From positions 1 to 64,000 of the forward strand of contig NZ_VFVL01000032.1 of assembly GCF_006442815.1 (NCBI RefSeq): a stretch of 64,000 nt of DNA. The letters run 5' to 3'. Of the stretch, positions 16,444 to 25,570 are shown piece after piece. The stretch's first letter is position 1; every line of letters begins with the position of its first letter. The notes beneath the pieces were generated by a model, which saw only the letters and a list, made by a program, of their open reading frames with translations, was not told the DNA's origin and ran no database searches. This DNA comes from Mesorhizobium sp. B2-4-3. Lineage in GTDB: Bacteria; Pseudomonadota; Alphaproteobacteria; Rhizobiales; Rhizobiaceae. Made by a program: the position numbers and the translations under genes.

Positions 16444-17694
16444 TTGTCCGGAAAAGGCAGCAATTCGGTCAAGGTTCGGCACTACAACGAACGTTTCGTG
16501 CTCGACGCCATCCGCCGCCTGAAGGAGGCGTCCAAGTCCGATCTGGCGCGTGCCGCCCACCTCACCCCTGCCGCCGTCGCCGATATCGTCGACGGGCTGG
16601 AGTCGGCCGGTTTCGTAAAGCAAGTGGGAAAAAGGTTCGGGCAGCGCGGATCGCCCTCCATCCTCTACCGACTGGCGCCGGAGCGCATCTACAGCGTCGG
16701 CATCAAGATCGGCCGGCGCGCACTGGAAGCGGTGCTTGTCGATTTCGCCGGCGAGGTGCGGGCGCGCGCGTCGCACGAATACCGCTATCCGGACCCGGAT
16801 CCGGTGCGCAAGGCCGGCAACACCTCGCTCGCCAATTTCGAGGCGCTGGTCGATGGCCTCGACGATGCCTCGATCGTCGGCGTCGGCATCGCCTCCCCCT
16901 ATTTCCTCGGCGGCTGGAGCGAGGAGCTGGGTTTTCCCGACGACCTTGGCGATCGCTGGGAAGCAATCGACCTCATGACCTTCTTCGCAACCCCGCCGAA
17001 GGCGCCGGTGTTCATCGAGAACGACGCCACCTCGGCGGCCTTGGCCGAGCTCGTGCAAGGCGCCGGCGCGCGCTTCCACGACTTCATGCATATCTCCATC
17101 GACACCTTCGTCGGCGGCGGCCTGGTGCAGAGCGGCAAGGTGCATACCGGCCCGCATGGCAACAGCGCCGCGCTCGGCCCGCTGCCGGTCTCGCCGTCAA
17201 GTCTCGATTCGGTCGCGGCGAAGCCAGCGCGCTACCAGAGCCTGCTGCACCGCGCCTCGATCTATGTGCTCGTCAATCACCTGAAATCGCGCGGCGTCGA
17301 GATCGTCCGGGTGCGCGAGCTCGATCCCATGCCGCCCGGCGCGCGCGAGCCGCTGTTCGAATGGATCGAGGACTGCGCCAGCGCGCTGGTCGAAGCGATC
17401 ATCGCCATCACATCGGTCATCGACATCGAGGCGGTCGTGCTGGACTCGATCCTGCCGCGCTCGATCCATCTCGAGCTGCTGGCGAGGGTGCAGAACCAGT
17501 TCAACAGGGTCAGCGCCATCGGCATCGTCGCGCCGGAAATCGTGGCCGGAAAGTTCGGTCCCGAGGCCTCGCCGATCGGCGCGGCGATGCTGCCTTTCTC
17601 CGCATTGCTTGCGCCCGACAGCAGCGTGCTGATGATCGGCAAGGACCGGACGAAGCTGCTGGGCAGCCTCTCGGCGCTGGCCGGCCAAGGCTAA
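16444..17694 (+). CDS. ROK-family transcriptional regulator
   Basis: A 416-residue ROK protein with an N-terminal winged helix (about residues 12-70; SDLARAAHLTPAAVADIV) and a sugar-kinase-like domain. The kinase-fold phosphate and sugar regions appear as VGIKIGRRALEAVLVDF and VFIENDATSAALAEL. The zinc-binding CxCGxxGC motif of many ROK proteins is absent. The start is TTG 16444 with GGGAG eight bases upstream; no in-frame ATG fits better. It is divergent from the CUT2 operon and most likely represses it until the sugar binds. Confidence 0.88.
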   Translation: MSGKGSNSVKVRHYNERFVLDAIRRLKEASKSDLARAAHLTPAAVADIVDGLESAGFVKQVGKRFGQRGSPSILYRLAPERIYSVGIKIGRRALEAVLVDFAGEVRARASHEYRYPDPDPVRKAGNTSLANFEALVDGLDDASIVGVGIASPYFLGGWSEELGFPDDLGDRWEAIDLMTFFATPPKAPVFIENDATSAALAELVQGAGARFHDFMHISIDTFVGGGLVQSGKVHTGPHGNSAALGPLPVSPSSLDSVAAKPARYQSLLHRASIYVLVNHLKSRGVEIVRVRELDPMPPGAREPLFEWIEDCASALVEAIIAITSVIDIEAVVLDSILPRSIHLELLARVQNQFNRVSAIGIVAPEIVAGKFGPEASPIGAAMLPFSALLAPDSSVLMIGKDRTKLLGSLSALAGQG

Positions 17695-17719
17695 AGGGCC
17701 GGTACAGCAGTAGGTCGCG

Positions 17720-18220
17720 TCACACCGGCAGGCTGGTCGCGCCCGCCGACAGATGCGGTTCGCTCGGCGCCGTTTCGGCTTTCACCTTCGAGCTCACCTT
17801 GCCGTTCATCGTCGCGATCAGCACCCTGTCCACCGACAGCCTACCCGCGCCACTGAGCGCCAGGATGAACATGCCGCCGGCGATTGCCAGGTCCTTCTCG
17901 AAATGCAGCAATTCGTTCTGGCTGGCGAAGTTGGTGTGGAAGAGGCCGGCCGTCATCAGGCAAAACAGGCCGAGCCCGATCGCGCCCAGCCGCGCCAGGA
18001 TGCCGAGCGCCACCGACAGGCCCGCGCCGAGCTGCAGCGCGATGGTGGCGACAAGCAGCGGCGTGCCGACGCCGAGCGCGGCCATCGCCTTCTCAGCGCC
18101 TTCGAAATGCGTCGCCAGCCCCAGGCCCTCATGCACGAAGATCAGCGACAGCAGCAGTCGGCCGGCAAGCAGGACCACGTCCCTGGCGTAAAGTTTTTCG
18201 GTAAGTTCGATCGGTGTCAT
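17720..18220 (-). CDS. DoxX-family membrane protein
   Basis: A 166-residue protein with four hydrophobic helices of the DoxX/DoxD type (first segment LLAGRLLLSLIFVHEGL). ATG 18220 is chosen because GGAG lies seven bases upstream; an upstream in-frame TTG overlaps that ribosome site. A polar tail of about 35 residues follows the last helix. DoxX relatives take part in redox or thiosulfate-linked membrane functions, but no specific role can be given. Confidence 0.87.
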   Translation of the reverse strand: MTPIELTEKLYARDVVLLAGRLLLSLIFVHEGLGLATHFEGAEKAMAALGVGTPLLVATIALQLGAGLSVALGILARLGAIGLGLFCLMTAGLFHTNFASQNELLHFEKDLAIAGGMFILALSGAGRLSVDRVLIATMNGKVSSKVKAETAPSEPHLSAGATSLPV

Positions 18221-18306
18221 GGTCGGCTCCAATCTTTGGAAATAGGCATCTTGGAAAATGGGCGGTCGCCCGCGTCCACGTGAAGGCGCGCCCGAGGTTG
18301 AAAGGT

Positions 18307-18341
18307 CGGAGCCGGCGCGAGGGAGAGGAACGCCGGCTCCG
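18307..18341. repeat. Perfect 11-bp inverted repeat
   Basis: CGGAGCCGGCG at 18307-18317 and its exact complement at 18331-18341 enclose a 13-base loop, followed on the plus strand by GTTTT. It lies in the 241-bp gap upstream of DoxX and downstream of the TPR gene, with no plus-strand gene before it. It may be a terminator or a repeat-element arm. Confidence 0.6.
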
Positions 18342-18400
18342 GTTTTCGGGCGCTACCGCCGTGGCGCCCAAAAAGTGGTATTGATCGAGCCAAGGTCTGG

Positions 18401-18449
18401 CCCCTCTCCGGCCGCTTCGCGGCCACCTCTCCCCGCTTTGCGGGGCGAG
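18401..18449 (-). terminator. Double hairpin after the TPR gene
   Basis: Two adjacent stem-loops, GGCCGC-TTC-GCGGCC (18410-18424) and CCCCGC-TTT-GCGGGG (18431-18445), sit just after the stop codon of the minus-strand TPR gene. Similar CCCTCTCCGGCCGCTTCGC-type sequences recur between genes in rhizobial genomes. They probably end transcription, though no strong T run follows. Confidence 0.5.
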
Positions 18450-18461
18450 GAAATAGACGCC

Positions 18462-18923
18462 TTACTTCGTCACCTTCGTGTCGATGGCCTGCTTGAGGTC
18501 GGCAAGCTCCTCGCAGCCGGCCGGGCAGAGTTTTTGCAGCGAGGCGAGCTGCTCGTTGGCCTTGGCCATGTCGCCGGTCTCGACATAGAGTTCGCCCAGA
18601 TATTCATGCGCGGCCTTGTGATCGGGCTTAAGCTCCAGCGCCTTGGTGTAGTAGGTGAGCGAGGTCTGGTAGTCGCCGGTCTTGCGCAGCGTGAAGCCGA
18701 GCAGATTGTAGACGTCGGCCTGCTGGTTGTCCTGCGCGAGGTCGCGCAGGTCGGCCAGCGCGCCCTTGTAATCCTTGGCCTCGATCTTGGCCTTCACGGC
18801 CGTCAGGTCCGGCGCGTCGGCGCCTTCGATGTCGTCCACGGCATAGGCCGGAACGGCGATGGCGATCGGGGCCGCGGTCAAGACCGCAATGGCGCCGAGC
18901 ACCGCGAAAAGTGCGTGTTTCAT
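18462..18923 (-). CDS. Periplasmic TPR-repeat protein
   Basis: A 153-residue protein with a signal peptide (MKHALFAVLG ... ending AYA, about residues 1-27) and two to three tetratricopeptide repeats. Clear repeat cores are VYNLLGFTLRKTGDYQTSLT and AAHEYLGELYVETGDM. ATG 18923 is preferred because the signal peptide begins there; the frame is open further upstream with no homology. It lies 37 bases after the Tat-exported metallo-hydrolase gene and is probably its operon partner. Confidence 0.87.
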   Translation of the reverse strand: MKHALFAVLGAIAVLTAAPIAIAVPAYAVDDIEGADAPDLTAVKAKIEAKDYKGALADLRDLAQDNQQADVYNLLGFTLRKTGDYQTSLTYYTKALELKPDHKAAHEYLGELYVETGDMAKANEQLASLQKLCPAGCEELADLKQAIDTKVTK

Positions 18924-18960
18924 TTGAGTTGTCGCTTTCTGTTCAGGATTCGATTTGAGA

Positions 18961-19932
18961 TCAGATCTGGGTTGGGGTGAAGGCGTAGGCGTTGCCGTCC
19001 TTGACGAAGCTGCCTGTGCCGGGGAACGGGAAGTGCGAACCGCAGATGCGGACATTGTCGGCGATCACCTGGTCGATAATCCGGTGGCGCGTGGTGATCG
19101 CCATCGGCCCGTCCTGGTCATAAGCGCCCTGCCATTCGGGATGCGGGGCAAGCAGCGCCGGCACGTACATGGTGTCGGCCGAGACGAGGAACTGCTCGGA
19201 GCCGGCATCGACATGATGGACGGAATGGCCGGGCGTGTGGCCGGGCGCCGCCATGAGGCGGATGCCGGGCACCACTTCCGTGCCGTCGTCGACCAGCTTC
19301 CAGTTCTTCCATTTCGGAAAGTTCTCGGCGATGCGCTTGCCCGCCGGCTTGCGACCCTCGGGCAGCTTGGCGAGGCGGCTCGGATCCGTCCACCAATTGT
19401 ATTCGGTGGCGTTGACGATCAGCTCGGCATTCGGGAACACCGGATTGTTGGTGCCTTTCTCCATCAGGCCCCAGACATGGTCGGGATGGAAATGGGAGAT
19501 CAGAATGGTGTCGATCGCCTTGTAGTCGATGCCGGCGGCCTTCATGTTGGCCGGCAGATGCGTGGCGTTGGCCTGCCACTGGCCGACGCCGGAGCCGGCG
19601 TCCATCATGATGATGCGGCCGTTCATCTGAAGCACCACGACGGTGAGCGGGATCGGCATGAATTCGGTGGTCAGTCCGGCCTTGGCGAGTGCCGCCTTGG
19701 TGTCGTCGACCGACACGTCCTTGATGAAGGCCGGGTCGTGCGGCTTGCGCCAGATGCCATCATAGACGGCGGTGACCTCGAGCGAGCCGACCTTGTATTT
19801 GTAGAAGCCGACCAGCGGCTCGACCGGGGTTTCGGCGTAAGCCGCGGGCGCGAATTCCAGCTTGCCGGCAATGCCGAAGGCGGCCGCGGCGGCGGCGGAA
19901 CCGAGCACCATGCGGCGTGTCATGTTGAACAT
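18961..19932 (-). CDS. Tat-exported metallo-beta-lactamase-fold hydrolase
   Basis: A 323-residue MBL-fold protein. The N-terminus MTRRMVLGSAAAAAAFG is a twin-arginine signal. The metal site HFHPDH appears near residue 150, with a further His in APGHTPGHS near 235 and CGSHFPF near the end. Family members include lactonases, methyl parathion hydrolase-like enzymes and other exported hydrolases; the substrate is not evident. GAGGAG lies about eight bases before ATG 19932. It is followed by the TPR gene. Confidence 0.9.
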   Translation of the reverse strand: MFNMTRRMVLGSAAAAAAFGIAGKLEFAPAAYAETPVEPLVGFYKYKVGSLEVTAVYDGIWRKPHDPAFIKDVSVDDTKAALAKAGLTTEFMPIPLTVVVLQMNGRIIMMDAGSGVGQWQANATHLPANMKAAGIDYKAIDTILISHFHPDHVWGLMEKGTNNPVFPNAELIVNATEYNWWTDPSRLAKLPEGRKPAGKRIAENFPKWKNWKLVDDGTEVVPGIRLMAAPGHTPGHSVHHVDAGSEQFLVSADTMYVPALLAPHPEWQGAYDQDGPMAITTRHRIIDQVIADNVRICGSHFPFPGTGSFVKDGNAYAFTPTQI

Positions 19933-20287
19933 CAGAAATCTCCTCTTGTGGCTTGGGCGTTTGCTTCAGGTTTCAGGCGGTAGTCCATTGTTTTGCCGCT
20001 TGTCGTTGTCCCAAAACCGCTGTGCACTTTTGGGCGACATGCAGGGAATGGCGGAGGGCCCGGTGCGACCCTCCGCCGGCTGTGGAAACCGGAGCCGGCC
20101 GGTCCGACTGAAGACCGGCCGGCGCCGGGGAGATCGGGACGTCTGGTTTCCGACCCGGCAAGGCGTGCCTTCCCGCCGCTATCAGAACCCTTCGCCCCGA
20201 GCTCCTGGGCGAGGACCTCTCGGTCCCGCCGGGGATCAGAACCTGCGGTTCTGACTCCGGGGCGAGGATCCTTTCGATCCCGCCGGC
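19933..20287. other. Gap rich in hairpins, including a palindromic repeat
   Basis: No gene is seen in these 355 bases. They hold stacked inverted repeats: the CATGTCG-type element at 19999-20041, GGCGGAGGG / CCCTCCGCC at 20050-20077, CCGGCCGGTC / GACCGGCCGG at 20095-20122, and TCAGAACC / GGTTCTGA at 20236-20254. The whole stretch could fold as a multi-hairpin RNA between the DUF680 and metallo-hydrolase genes, or be an accumulation of intergenic repeat elements. Confidence 0.6.
19999..20041. repeat. CATGTCG-type palindromic element, copy A
   Basis: The outer arms are CTTGTCG / CGACATG (one mismatch) and the inner arms are CCCAAAA (20010-20016) / TTTTGGG (20028-20034). The loop matches copies at 38256-38302 and 52945-52990 and a shorter relative at 29675-29718. 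Confidence 0.8.
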
Positions 20288-20509
20288 TCAGCGACCCCAA
20301 ATGCCCTGGCCGGGCTCTTCCGCAGCAATCCTGGCCGCCGGCTTCATGTCGTGGCGGTCCATGTCGGGCTTCGCGATGGAAGCGGTGGTGATGATGTCGA
20401 CGGCGGCGGCCTGCTGGCCGCCATTCGTCCAGGGGAAGCGGTCGCTGCCGGCAAAGGCGCTGCCGGTGGCAACCAGGATGGCGACTGCGGTGAAGACGGT
20501 TCTGTTCAT
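20288..20509 (-). CDS. Small secreted protein, DUF680-like
   Basis: A 73-residue protein with a Sec signal peptide (MNRTVFTAVAILVATGSAFA) followed by GSDRFPWTN and ending GQGIWGR. This layout matches DUF680 proteins, a family known to me mainly from Mesorhizobium; the function is unknown. GGAAGGA lies upstream of the ATG. It stands alone between hairpin-rich gaps. Confidence 0.75.
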   Translation of the reverse strand: MNRTVFTAVAILVATGSAFAGSDRFPWTNGGQQAAAVDIITTASIAKPDMDRHDMKPAARIAAEEPGQGIWGR

Positions 20510-20757
20510 TTGCGTATTCCTTCCGGGTTGGTTGATGCGTGCCTGGGGAGGATGGCCTCGCTACAGCCAAGACCCGGAAGGCCCGGGCTTTATTCCCGGG
20601 GCACGGAAGAATTTTTTGGAAAAGCGCGGAATCAGGACGATGCCGCCTGAGCGCCGGCCGTCATCGAACTGTCACACCCAAACGGGTGGTGCATGCTAGA
20701 AACGCTGCCTGGCCGCCCCCCGCGACCCCGACCGCATCAAGAGCCGGCGAAGCCGCC

Positions 20758-21753
20758 ATGAACGTCGCCCTCCCCGCCGAAGGCACCGACCTCTCGCCCT
20801 ACCTGCCGGATGAGCACGGGCTGTTCTTCGTCTATCATTTCAAGGCCGACGGTTCCCGCGCCAAGGATCCCGCCGAGGCGCATTGGAGCTGGCGCAGCTA
20901 CCAGATCACGGACATACGCGCCCGCCAGGAGATAGGCGCCGAGCAGGCCCTGCCGGCGCCGGTGCGCGATGCCTTCCTGTCGCCCAGCCATGGCTGCCAG
21001 ATCGATTTCGAGGGCGATTTCCTCTATGGCGACCTGCCCGACCTCAGGCACGATTTTGCCGAGGCGCGCGGGCTCACCCATTTCCGCTTCGCCTTCAATG
21101 ACAGGATGCTGGTCGGCGCCCGCAAGCAGCCGCTGGAATCGGTCGACAAGGTCCGCAAGCTGGTGGAGAGCGGCACGCGAAAATTCCGCACGCCGGCCGA
21201 GCTGATCGAGGCGGTGATGGGCCAGTCGCTCGACGGCATGGCGGCCGAGCTCGACAAGATGGGCGATACGCTGGACGGCATCGAGGACCGGATCGTCGTC
21301 GATGCATGGCACAGCGAGCGCCAGGCGCTGGTCGATGCGCGCCGGCAGCTGGTGCTGATCCACCGGCAGATGGCGACGCTCACCAATCTCTTCCGCCACC
21401 TCGACCACTCACATCGCAACGAGCTGCCGGACCCGATCAACGACATGGCGACGCGGCTATCGCACCGGGCGCACACGCTGCATCACGACGGCGAGCAATT
21501 GCAGGCGCGCACGCGCCTGTTGCAGGACGAGCTGATGGCCAAGCTGACCGAGCAGTCGAACCAGCTGCTCTATGTCCTGTCCGTCATGACGGCGGTGCTC
21601 TTGCCGATGACCATCATCTCCGGCCTGTTCGGCATGAATGTCGGCGGGCTGCCGCTGGTCGACACGCCGCTGGGTTTCTGGGTGGTGACGGCGATCTCGG
21701 TCGTCATCGCCGGCATCATCTATATGATCGTGCGGCGACTGGGGCGCGTCTGA
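20758..21753 (+). CDS. CorA-family divalent cation transporter (ZntB-like)
   Basis: A 331-residue CorA-superfamily protein. A long cytoplasmic domain with helical segments is followed by two C-terminal transmembrane helices; the channel signature GMN appears in SGLFGMNVGGLP near residue 290. The length and divergent N-terminus resemble ZntB, a zinc transporter, more than Mg-type CorA, but the metal is an inference. ATG 20758 begins the recognisable protein; the upstream open frame lacks homology. It converges on the rarD gene. Confidence 0.9.
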   Translation: MNVALPAEGTDLSPYLPDEHGLFFVYHFKADGSRAKDPAEAHWSWRSYQITDIRARQEIGAEQALPAPVRDAFLSPSHGCQIDFEGDFLYGDLPDLRHDFAEARGLTHFRFAFNDRMLVGARKQPLESVDKVRKLVESGTRKFRTPAELIEAVMGQSLDGMAAELDKMGDTLDGIEDRIVVDAWHSERQALVDARRQLVLIHRQMATLTNLFRHLDHSHRNELPDPINDMATRLSHRAHTLHHDGEQLQARTRLLQDELMAKLTEQSNQLLYVLSVMTAVLLPMTIISGLFGMNVGGLPLVDTPLGFWVVTAISVVIAGIIYMIVRRLGRV

Positions 21754-21764
21754 GGCGAATGCCC

Positions 21765-22694
21765 CTACCTCGTCGCGGGCGTCGCCTGGCGGACCTCGCG
21801 CCCCCTGAACATCGACCAGCTATACATGGCCAGAGCTGCCCAGATCAGCGCAAAGGCGACAGCCTGGGTGCCGCCGAACGGCTCGTCGAAGATCAACACG
21901 GCGATCAGGAACACCATGGTCGGCGCGATATATTGCATGATGCCGATGGTGGACAGGCGCAGCAGCCTAGCGCCGAAGGCAAACAGCAGCAACGGCACCG
22001 CGATGACCGGACCGCAGCCGATCAGCAATGCGGTGTCGGAACCGGTGCTGGAAATCAGATGATCCTGGCCGGTGGCGATCAGGAAGACGATGTAGCAGAG
22101 CGCCGGCACCGACAGCAGCAGCACTTCGAGCAGGAAACCCTGGCTCGGGCCGATCGGCAGCGTCTTGCGGAAGAAGCCGTAGGCAGCGAAGGAAAAGGCG
22201 AGCGCCAGCGACACCCAGGGCAATTTGCCGGCCTCGATTGTGAGCACCGTTACCGCGATGGCGGCCAGCGCGACAGCGGCGATCTGCAGCCGGTCGAGCC
22301 GCTCGCCGAGCAGCACGGCGCCGACGACGACGCTGACCAGCGGGTTGATGTAATAGCCGAGCGCGGTCTCGACGGTGCGGTCGACCGCTATCGCCCAGAC
22401 ATAGATGCCCCAATTGATCGAGATCAGCACCGCCGTCAGCGCCGCCATGGCAAGGCTTTTCGGCGATCGGATCGCCGCCCTGAAGTCGGCGGTGCGCCCG
22501 GCCCAGATCAGCACGGCGGCGGCGATCGGCACCGACCAGACGACGCGGTTGGCGATCACCTCGGCAAGCGGCAGATGCGCCACCGCCTTCATGTAGAAGG
22601 GTAAGAGCCCCCAGAGGAAATAGGCGCCGAGCGCCAAGAGGAAGCCGCGGCGGGCCTTGGCATCCTGATCGAGATCGGCTGTAGCGGTGACCAT
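21765..22694 (-). CDS. rarD: EamA-family transporter RarD
   Basis: A 309-residue inner-membrane protein with ten hydrophobic helices of the drug/metabolite transporter superfamily. The N-terminal ALGAYFLWGLLPFYMKA and ANRVVWSVP are the RarD signature (named from chloramphenicol-sensitivity proteins). The physiological substrate of RarD is not established. It converges with the CorA gene, 11 bases apart. Confidence 0.9.
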   Translation of the reverse strand: MVTATADLDQDAKARRGFLLALGAYFLWGLLPFYMKAVAHLPLAEVIANRVVWSVPIAAAVLIWAGRTADFRAAIRSPKSLAMAALTAVLISINWGIYVWAIAVDRTVETALGYYINPLVSVVVGAVLLGERLDRLQIAAVALAAIAVTVLTIEAGKLPWVSLALAFSFAAYGFFRKTLPIGPSQGFLLEVLLLSVPALCYIVFLIATGQDHLISSTGSDTALLIGCGPVIAVPLLLFAFGARLLRLSTIGIMQYIAPTMVFLIAVLIFDEPFGGTQAVAFALIWAALAMYSWSMFRGREVRQATPATR

Positions 22695-22776
22695 GGCCTA
22701 ACGCTATGGCCCAGCGGATCGCCCAAGACCATCATAAATTTATGATGGATCAATGGACTTTTGCTGATGGTTCAAC

Positions 22777-24393
22777 CTACTCCGCCGCCACCAGCCCGGC
22801 CATCTCGCGGTTCTTCATCAGCTTGTAGACGATCGAATCCATCAGCGCCTGGAAGGAGGCGTCGATGATGTTTTCCGACACGCCGACCGTCCACCAGCGG
22901 GCTCCGGTGGAATCGTGCGATTCGATCAGAACGCGGGTGATGGCCTCGGTGCCGCCGTTGAGGATACGCACCTTGAAGTCGGCAAGCTCGAGGTCGACGA
23001 TCTCGCTCTGGTATTTGCCTAAATCCTTGCGCAGCGCGATGTCGAGCGCGTTGACCGGGCCGTGGCCCTCCGCCACCGACATCTTCTCCTCGCCGTCGAC
23101 CAGCACTTTCACGATCGCTTCCGAGACCGTCTTCAACTGGCCGTTGGCATCGAAGCGGCGCTCGACCATGCATCGGAAGGAGGTGACGTTGAAGAACTCC
23201 GGCAGGCCATGCAGCATTTTTCGCGCGAGCAGCTCGAACGAGGCGTCGGCGCCTTCATAGGCATAGCCTTCGGCCTCGCGCTCCTTGACCACGGCGATCA
23301 GCGCATCGAGCTGGTGATCGTCCTTGGGCACGTCGATGCCGCGCCGCTTCAACTCGGCGAGGAAATTCGCCTTGCCGCCCTGGTCGGAGACCATGACGCG
23401 GCGGCGGTTGCCGACGGCTTCCGGCGGGACATGCTCATAGGTCGCCGGCTCCTTGGCCAGAGCCGAGGCATGGATGCCGGCCTTGGTGGCGAAGGCGGAC
23501 GAACCGACATAGGGCGCCTGCGCTTCCGGCGCGCGGTTGAGCAATTCGTCGAAGGCGCGGGAGAGCCTCGATATTCCGGTCAGCGCCTCGGCCGAAATGC
23601 CGGTCTCGAAACGATCGGCGAAGGCGGGCTTCAGCGAAAGCGTCGGGATGATGGAGATGAGGTTGGCGTTGCCGCAGCGCTCGCCGATGCCGTTCAGCGT
23701 GCCCTGGATCTGGCGCACGCCGGCCTCGACCGCGGCAAGGGAATTCGCTACCGCCTGTCCAGTGTCGTCATGGGCGTGGATGCCGAGACGATCGCCCGGG
23801 ATGCCGTGCGCGATCACCTTGCCGACGATTTCGCGCACTTCGGAAGGCTGTGTGCCGCCATTGGTGTCGCACAGCACAACCCAGCGCGCGCCGGCATCAT
23901 AGGCAGTCCTGGCGCAGGCCAGCGCGTAATCCGGATTGGCCTTGAAGCCGTCGAAGAAATGCTCGCAGTCGACCATCGCTTCCTTGCCGGCCGCGACCGC
24001 CGTTTCCACCGAGGTCTTGATCGAGTCCAGATTCTCCTGGTTGGTGCAGCCGAGCGCGACGCGCACGTGATAGTCCCAGCTCTTGGCGACGAAGCAGATG
24101 GCGTCGGACTTCGACTGCACCAGCGCCGCCAGCCCAGGGTCGTTGGAAGCCGAGACCCCTGCCCGCTTGGTCATGCCGAAGGCGACGAATTTCGCGCTCT
24201 CAGTCCGCTTCTTCTGGAAGAAGGCGGTATCGGTCGGGTTGGCGCCCGGATAGCCGCCCTCGACATAGTCGATGCCGAAATCGTCCAGCAGTTTGGCGAT
24301 GGCGATCTTGTCCTCGACGGAAAAGTCGATGCCCGGCGTCTGCTGGCCGTCGCGGAGGGTGGTGTCGAAGAGATAAAGGCGTTGCTTTGTCAT
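22777..24393 (-). CDS. cimA: (R)-citramalate synthase
   Basis: A 538-residue enzyme of the isopropylmalate synthase family that condenses pyruvate and acetyl-CoA to citramalate, a threonine-independent entry to isoleucine synthesis. The TIM-barrel start LFDTTLRDGQQTPGIDFSV carries the substrate-binding Arg-Asp, and GIHAHDDTGQAVANSLAAVE carries the metal-binding histidines. A LeuA-type regulatory domain spans about residues 400-535. ATG 24393 is chosen because the frame upstream is repeat DNA (24423-24582). It is a single gene; feedback by isoleucine is likely from family knowledge only. Confidence 0.92.
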   Translation of the reverse strand: MTKQRLYLFDTTLRDGQQTPGIDFSVEDKIAIAKLLDDFGIDYVEGGYPGANPTDTAFFQKKRTESAKFVAFGMTKRAGVSASNDPGLAALVQSKSDAICFVAKSWDYHVRVALGCTNQENLDSIKTSVETAVAAGKEAMVDCEHFFDGFKANPDYALACARTAYDAGARWVVLCDTNGGTQPSEVREIVGKVIAHGIPGDRLGIHAHDDTGQAVANSLAAVEAGVRQIQGTLNGIGERCGNANLISIIPTLSLKPAFADRFETGISAEALTGISRLSRAFDELLNRAPEAQAPYVGSSAFATKAGIHASALAKEPATYEHVPPEAVGNRRRVMVSDQGGKANFLAELKRRGIDVPKDDHQLDALIAVVKEREAEGYAYEGADASFELLARKMLHGLPEFFNVTSFRCMVERRFDANGQLKTVSEAIVKVLVDGEEKMSVAEGHGPVNALDIALRKDLGKYQSEIVDLELADFKVRILNGGTEAITRVLIESHDSTGARWWTVGVSENIIDASFQALMDSIVYKLMKNREMAGLVAAE

Positions 24394-24422
24394 GGCAGTA
24401 GCTCGAAAGGCTGCGATCCTTC

Positions 24423-24582
24423 GCGCCCCCCTCTGTCCTGCCGGACATCTCCCCCACAAGGGGGGAGATCAGACCGCGCTTCCGCTTTCGCCAATTTCCA
24501 GCGTTGCTGGAGGAGCGGCAGGGCCGAAGCTGCCAATCTCCCTCCTTGTGGGGGAGATGTCCGGCAGGACAGAGGGGGGCGC
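24423..24582. repeat. Inverted pair of palindromic intergenic repeats (pair 2 of 3)
   Basis: Copies at 24423-24469 and 24535-24582, in opposite orientation, match the pair at 2377-2560. Here the internal block reads CCGGCAGGACAG or its complement. The spacer has a TTTCGCCAATT motif that is the complement of one in the third pair. It lies between cimA and pip and may end transcription of pip. Confidence 0.85.
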
Positions 24583-24604
24583 CGTAGAGCACGAACCTGC
24601 ATGG

Positions 24605-25570
24605 TTATTTCCCTGCGAACTTATCAGTCGCCCGGATCAGCCGATCCAGAATCCCGGGCTCCGAATAAGCGTGCCCCGCCCCTTCGATGAGGTGGAAATC
24701 CGCCTTCGGCCAGGCCTTGTGCAGCGCCCAGGCATATTTTGCCGGACACGGCATGTCGTAGCGGCCGTGGACGATGGTGCCGGGGATGTCCTTAAGCTTC
24801 CAGGCGTCGCGCAGCAGCTGCCCCTCCTCCAGCCAGCCGGCATGGACAAAATAGTGGTTTTCGATACGGGCGAAGGCCACCGCGTAGTCGTCCTGGCCGA
24901 ACGGCGTGCTGGTTTCCGGCTCTGGCAGCAGCGTGATCGTCTCGCCTTCCCAGAGGCTCCAGGCAAGGGCTGCCTGAACTTGAGCCTCGCGGTCGGATCC
25001 GATCAGCCGCTTGCGATAGGCGGCCATCATGTCACCGCGCTCGGCCTCGGGGATCGGCGCCAGAAAACGCTCCCATTTGTCGGGGAACATTTGCGAGACG
25101 CCGAACTGATAATACCATTCGAGCTCGGCGCGGGTCAGGGTATAGATGCCGCGTACGACCAATTCGCTGACGCGCTGCGGACGCGCCTCGGCGTAAGCGA
25201 GCGCCAGCGTCGAGCCCCAGGAGCCGCCGAAGACAAGCCATTTGTCGAAGCCAGCCATCTCGCGCAGGCGCTCGATATCAGCGACGAGATGCCAGGTGGT
25301 GTTGGCCTCCAGCGAGGCGTTGGGCGTCGACTTGCCGCAGCCGCGCTGGTCGAACAGGATAACGTCGTAGAGCTTCGGGTCGAACAGGCGCCGGTGCTTT
25401 GGCGAAATCGTGCCGCCCGGGCCACCATGCAGGAACACGGCGGGCTTGGCGCCCTTGGTGCCGCACCGCTCCCAATAGACTGTGTGGCCATCGCCGACAT
25501 CGAGCATGCCTGACTCGAACGGCTCGATCTCCGGATAGAGCGTACGCAACGAACTGCCGTGGATCGTCAT
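24605..25570 (-). CDS. pip: Proline iminopeptidase
   Basis: A 321-residue alpha/beta hydrolase that removes N-terminal proline from peptides. The oxyanion loop HGGPGG lies near residue 49, DQRGCGKS near 73, the nucleophile elbow GGSWGS near 113, and the catalytic Asp/His in HGRYDMPCP and EGAGHAYSEPG near the end. The start overlaps the preceding GFA gene by four bases (ATGA). It is the last gene of a coupled operon (DUF559, VOC, two GFA, pip). Confidence 0.92.
   Translation of the reverse strand: MTIHGSSLRTLYPEIEPFESGMLDVGDGHTVYWERCGTKGAKPAVFLHGGPGGTISPKHRRLFDPKLYDVILFDQRGCGKSTPNASLEANTTWHLVADIERLREMAGFDKWLVFGGSWGSTLALAYAEARPQRVSELVVRGIYTLTRAELEWYYQFGVSQMFPDKWERFLAPIPEAERGDMMAAYRKRLIGSDREAQVQAALAWSLWEGETITLLPEPETSTPFGQDDYAVAFARIENHYFVHAGWLEEGQLLRDAWKLKDIPGTIVHGRYDMPCPAKYAWALHKAWPKADFHLIEGAGHAYSEPGILDRLIRATDKFAGK

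Noticed and set aside
16703..16966. Small Arg-rich frames inside the ROK gene
   Set aside because: Shadows of the ROK coding sequence without ribosome sites or homology.
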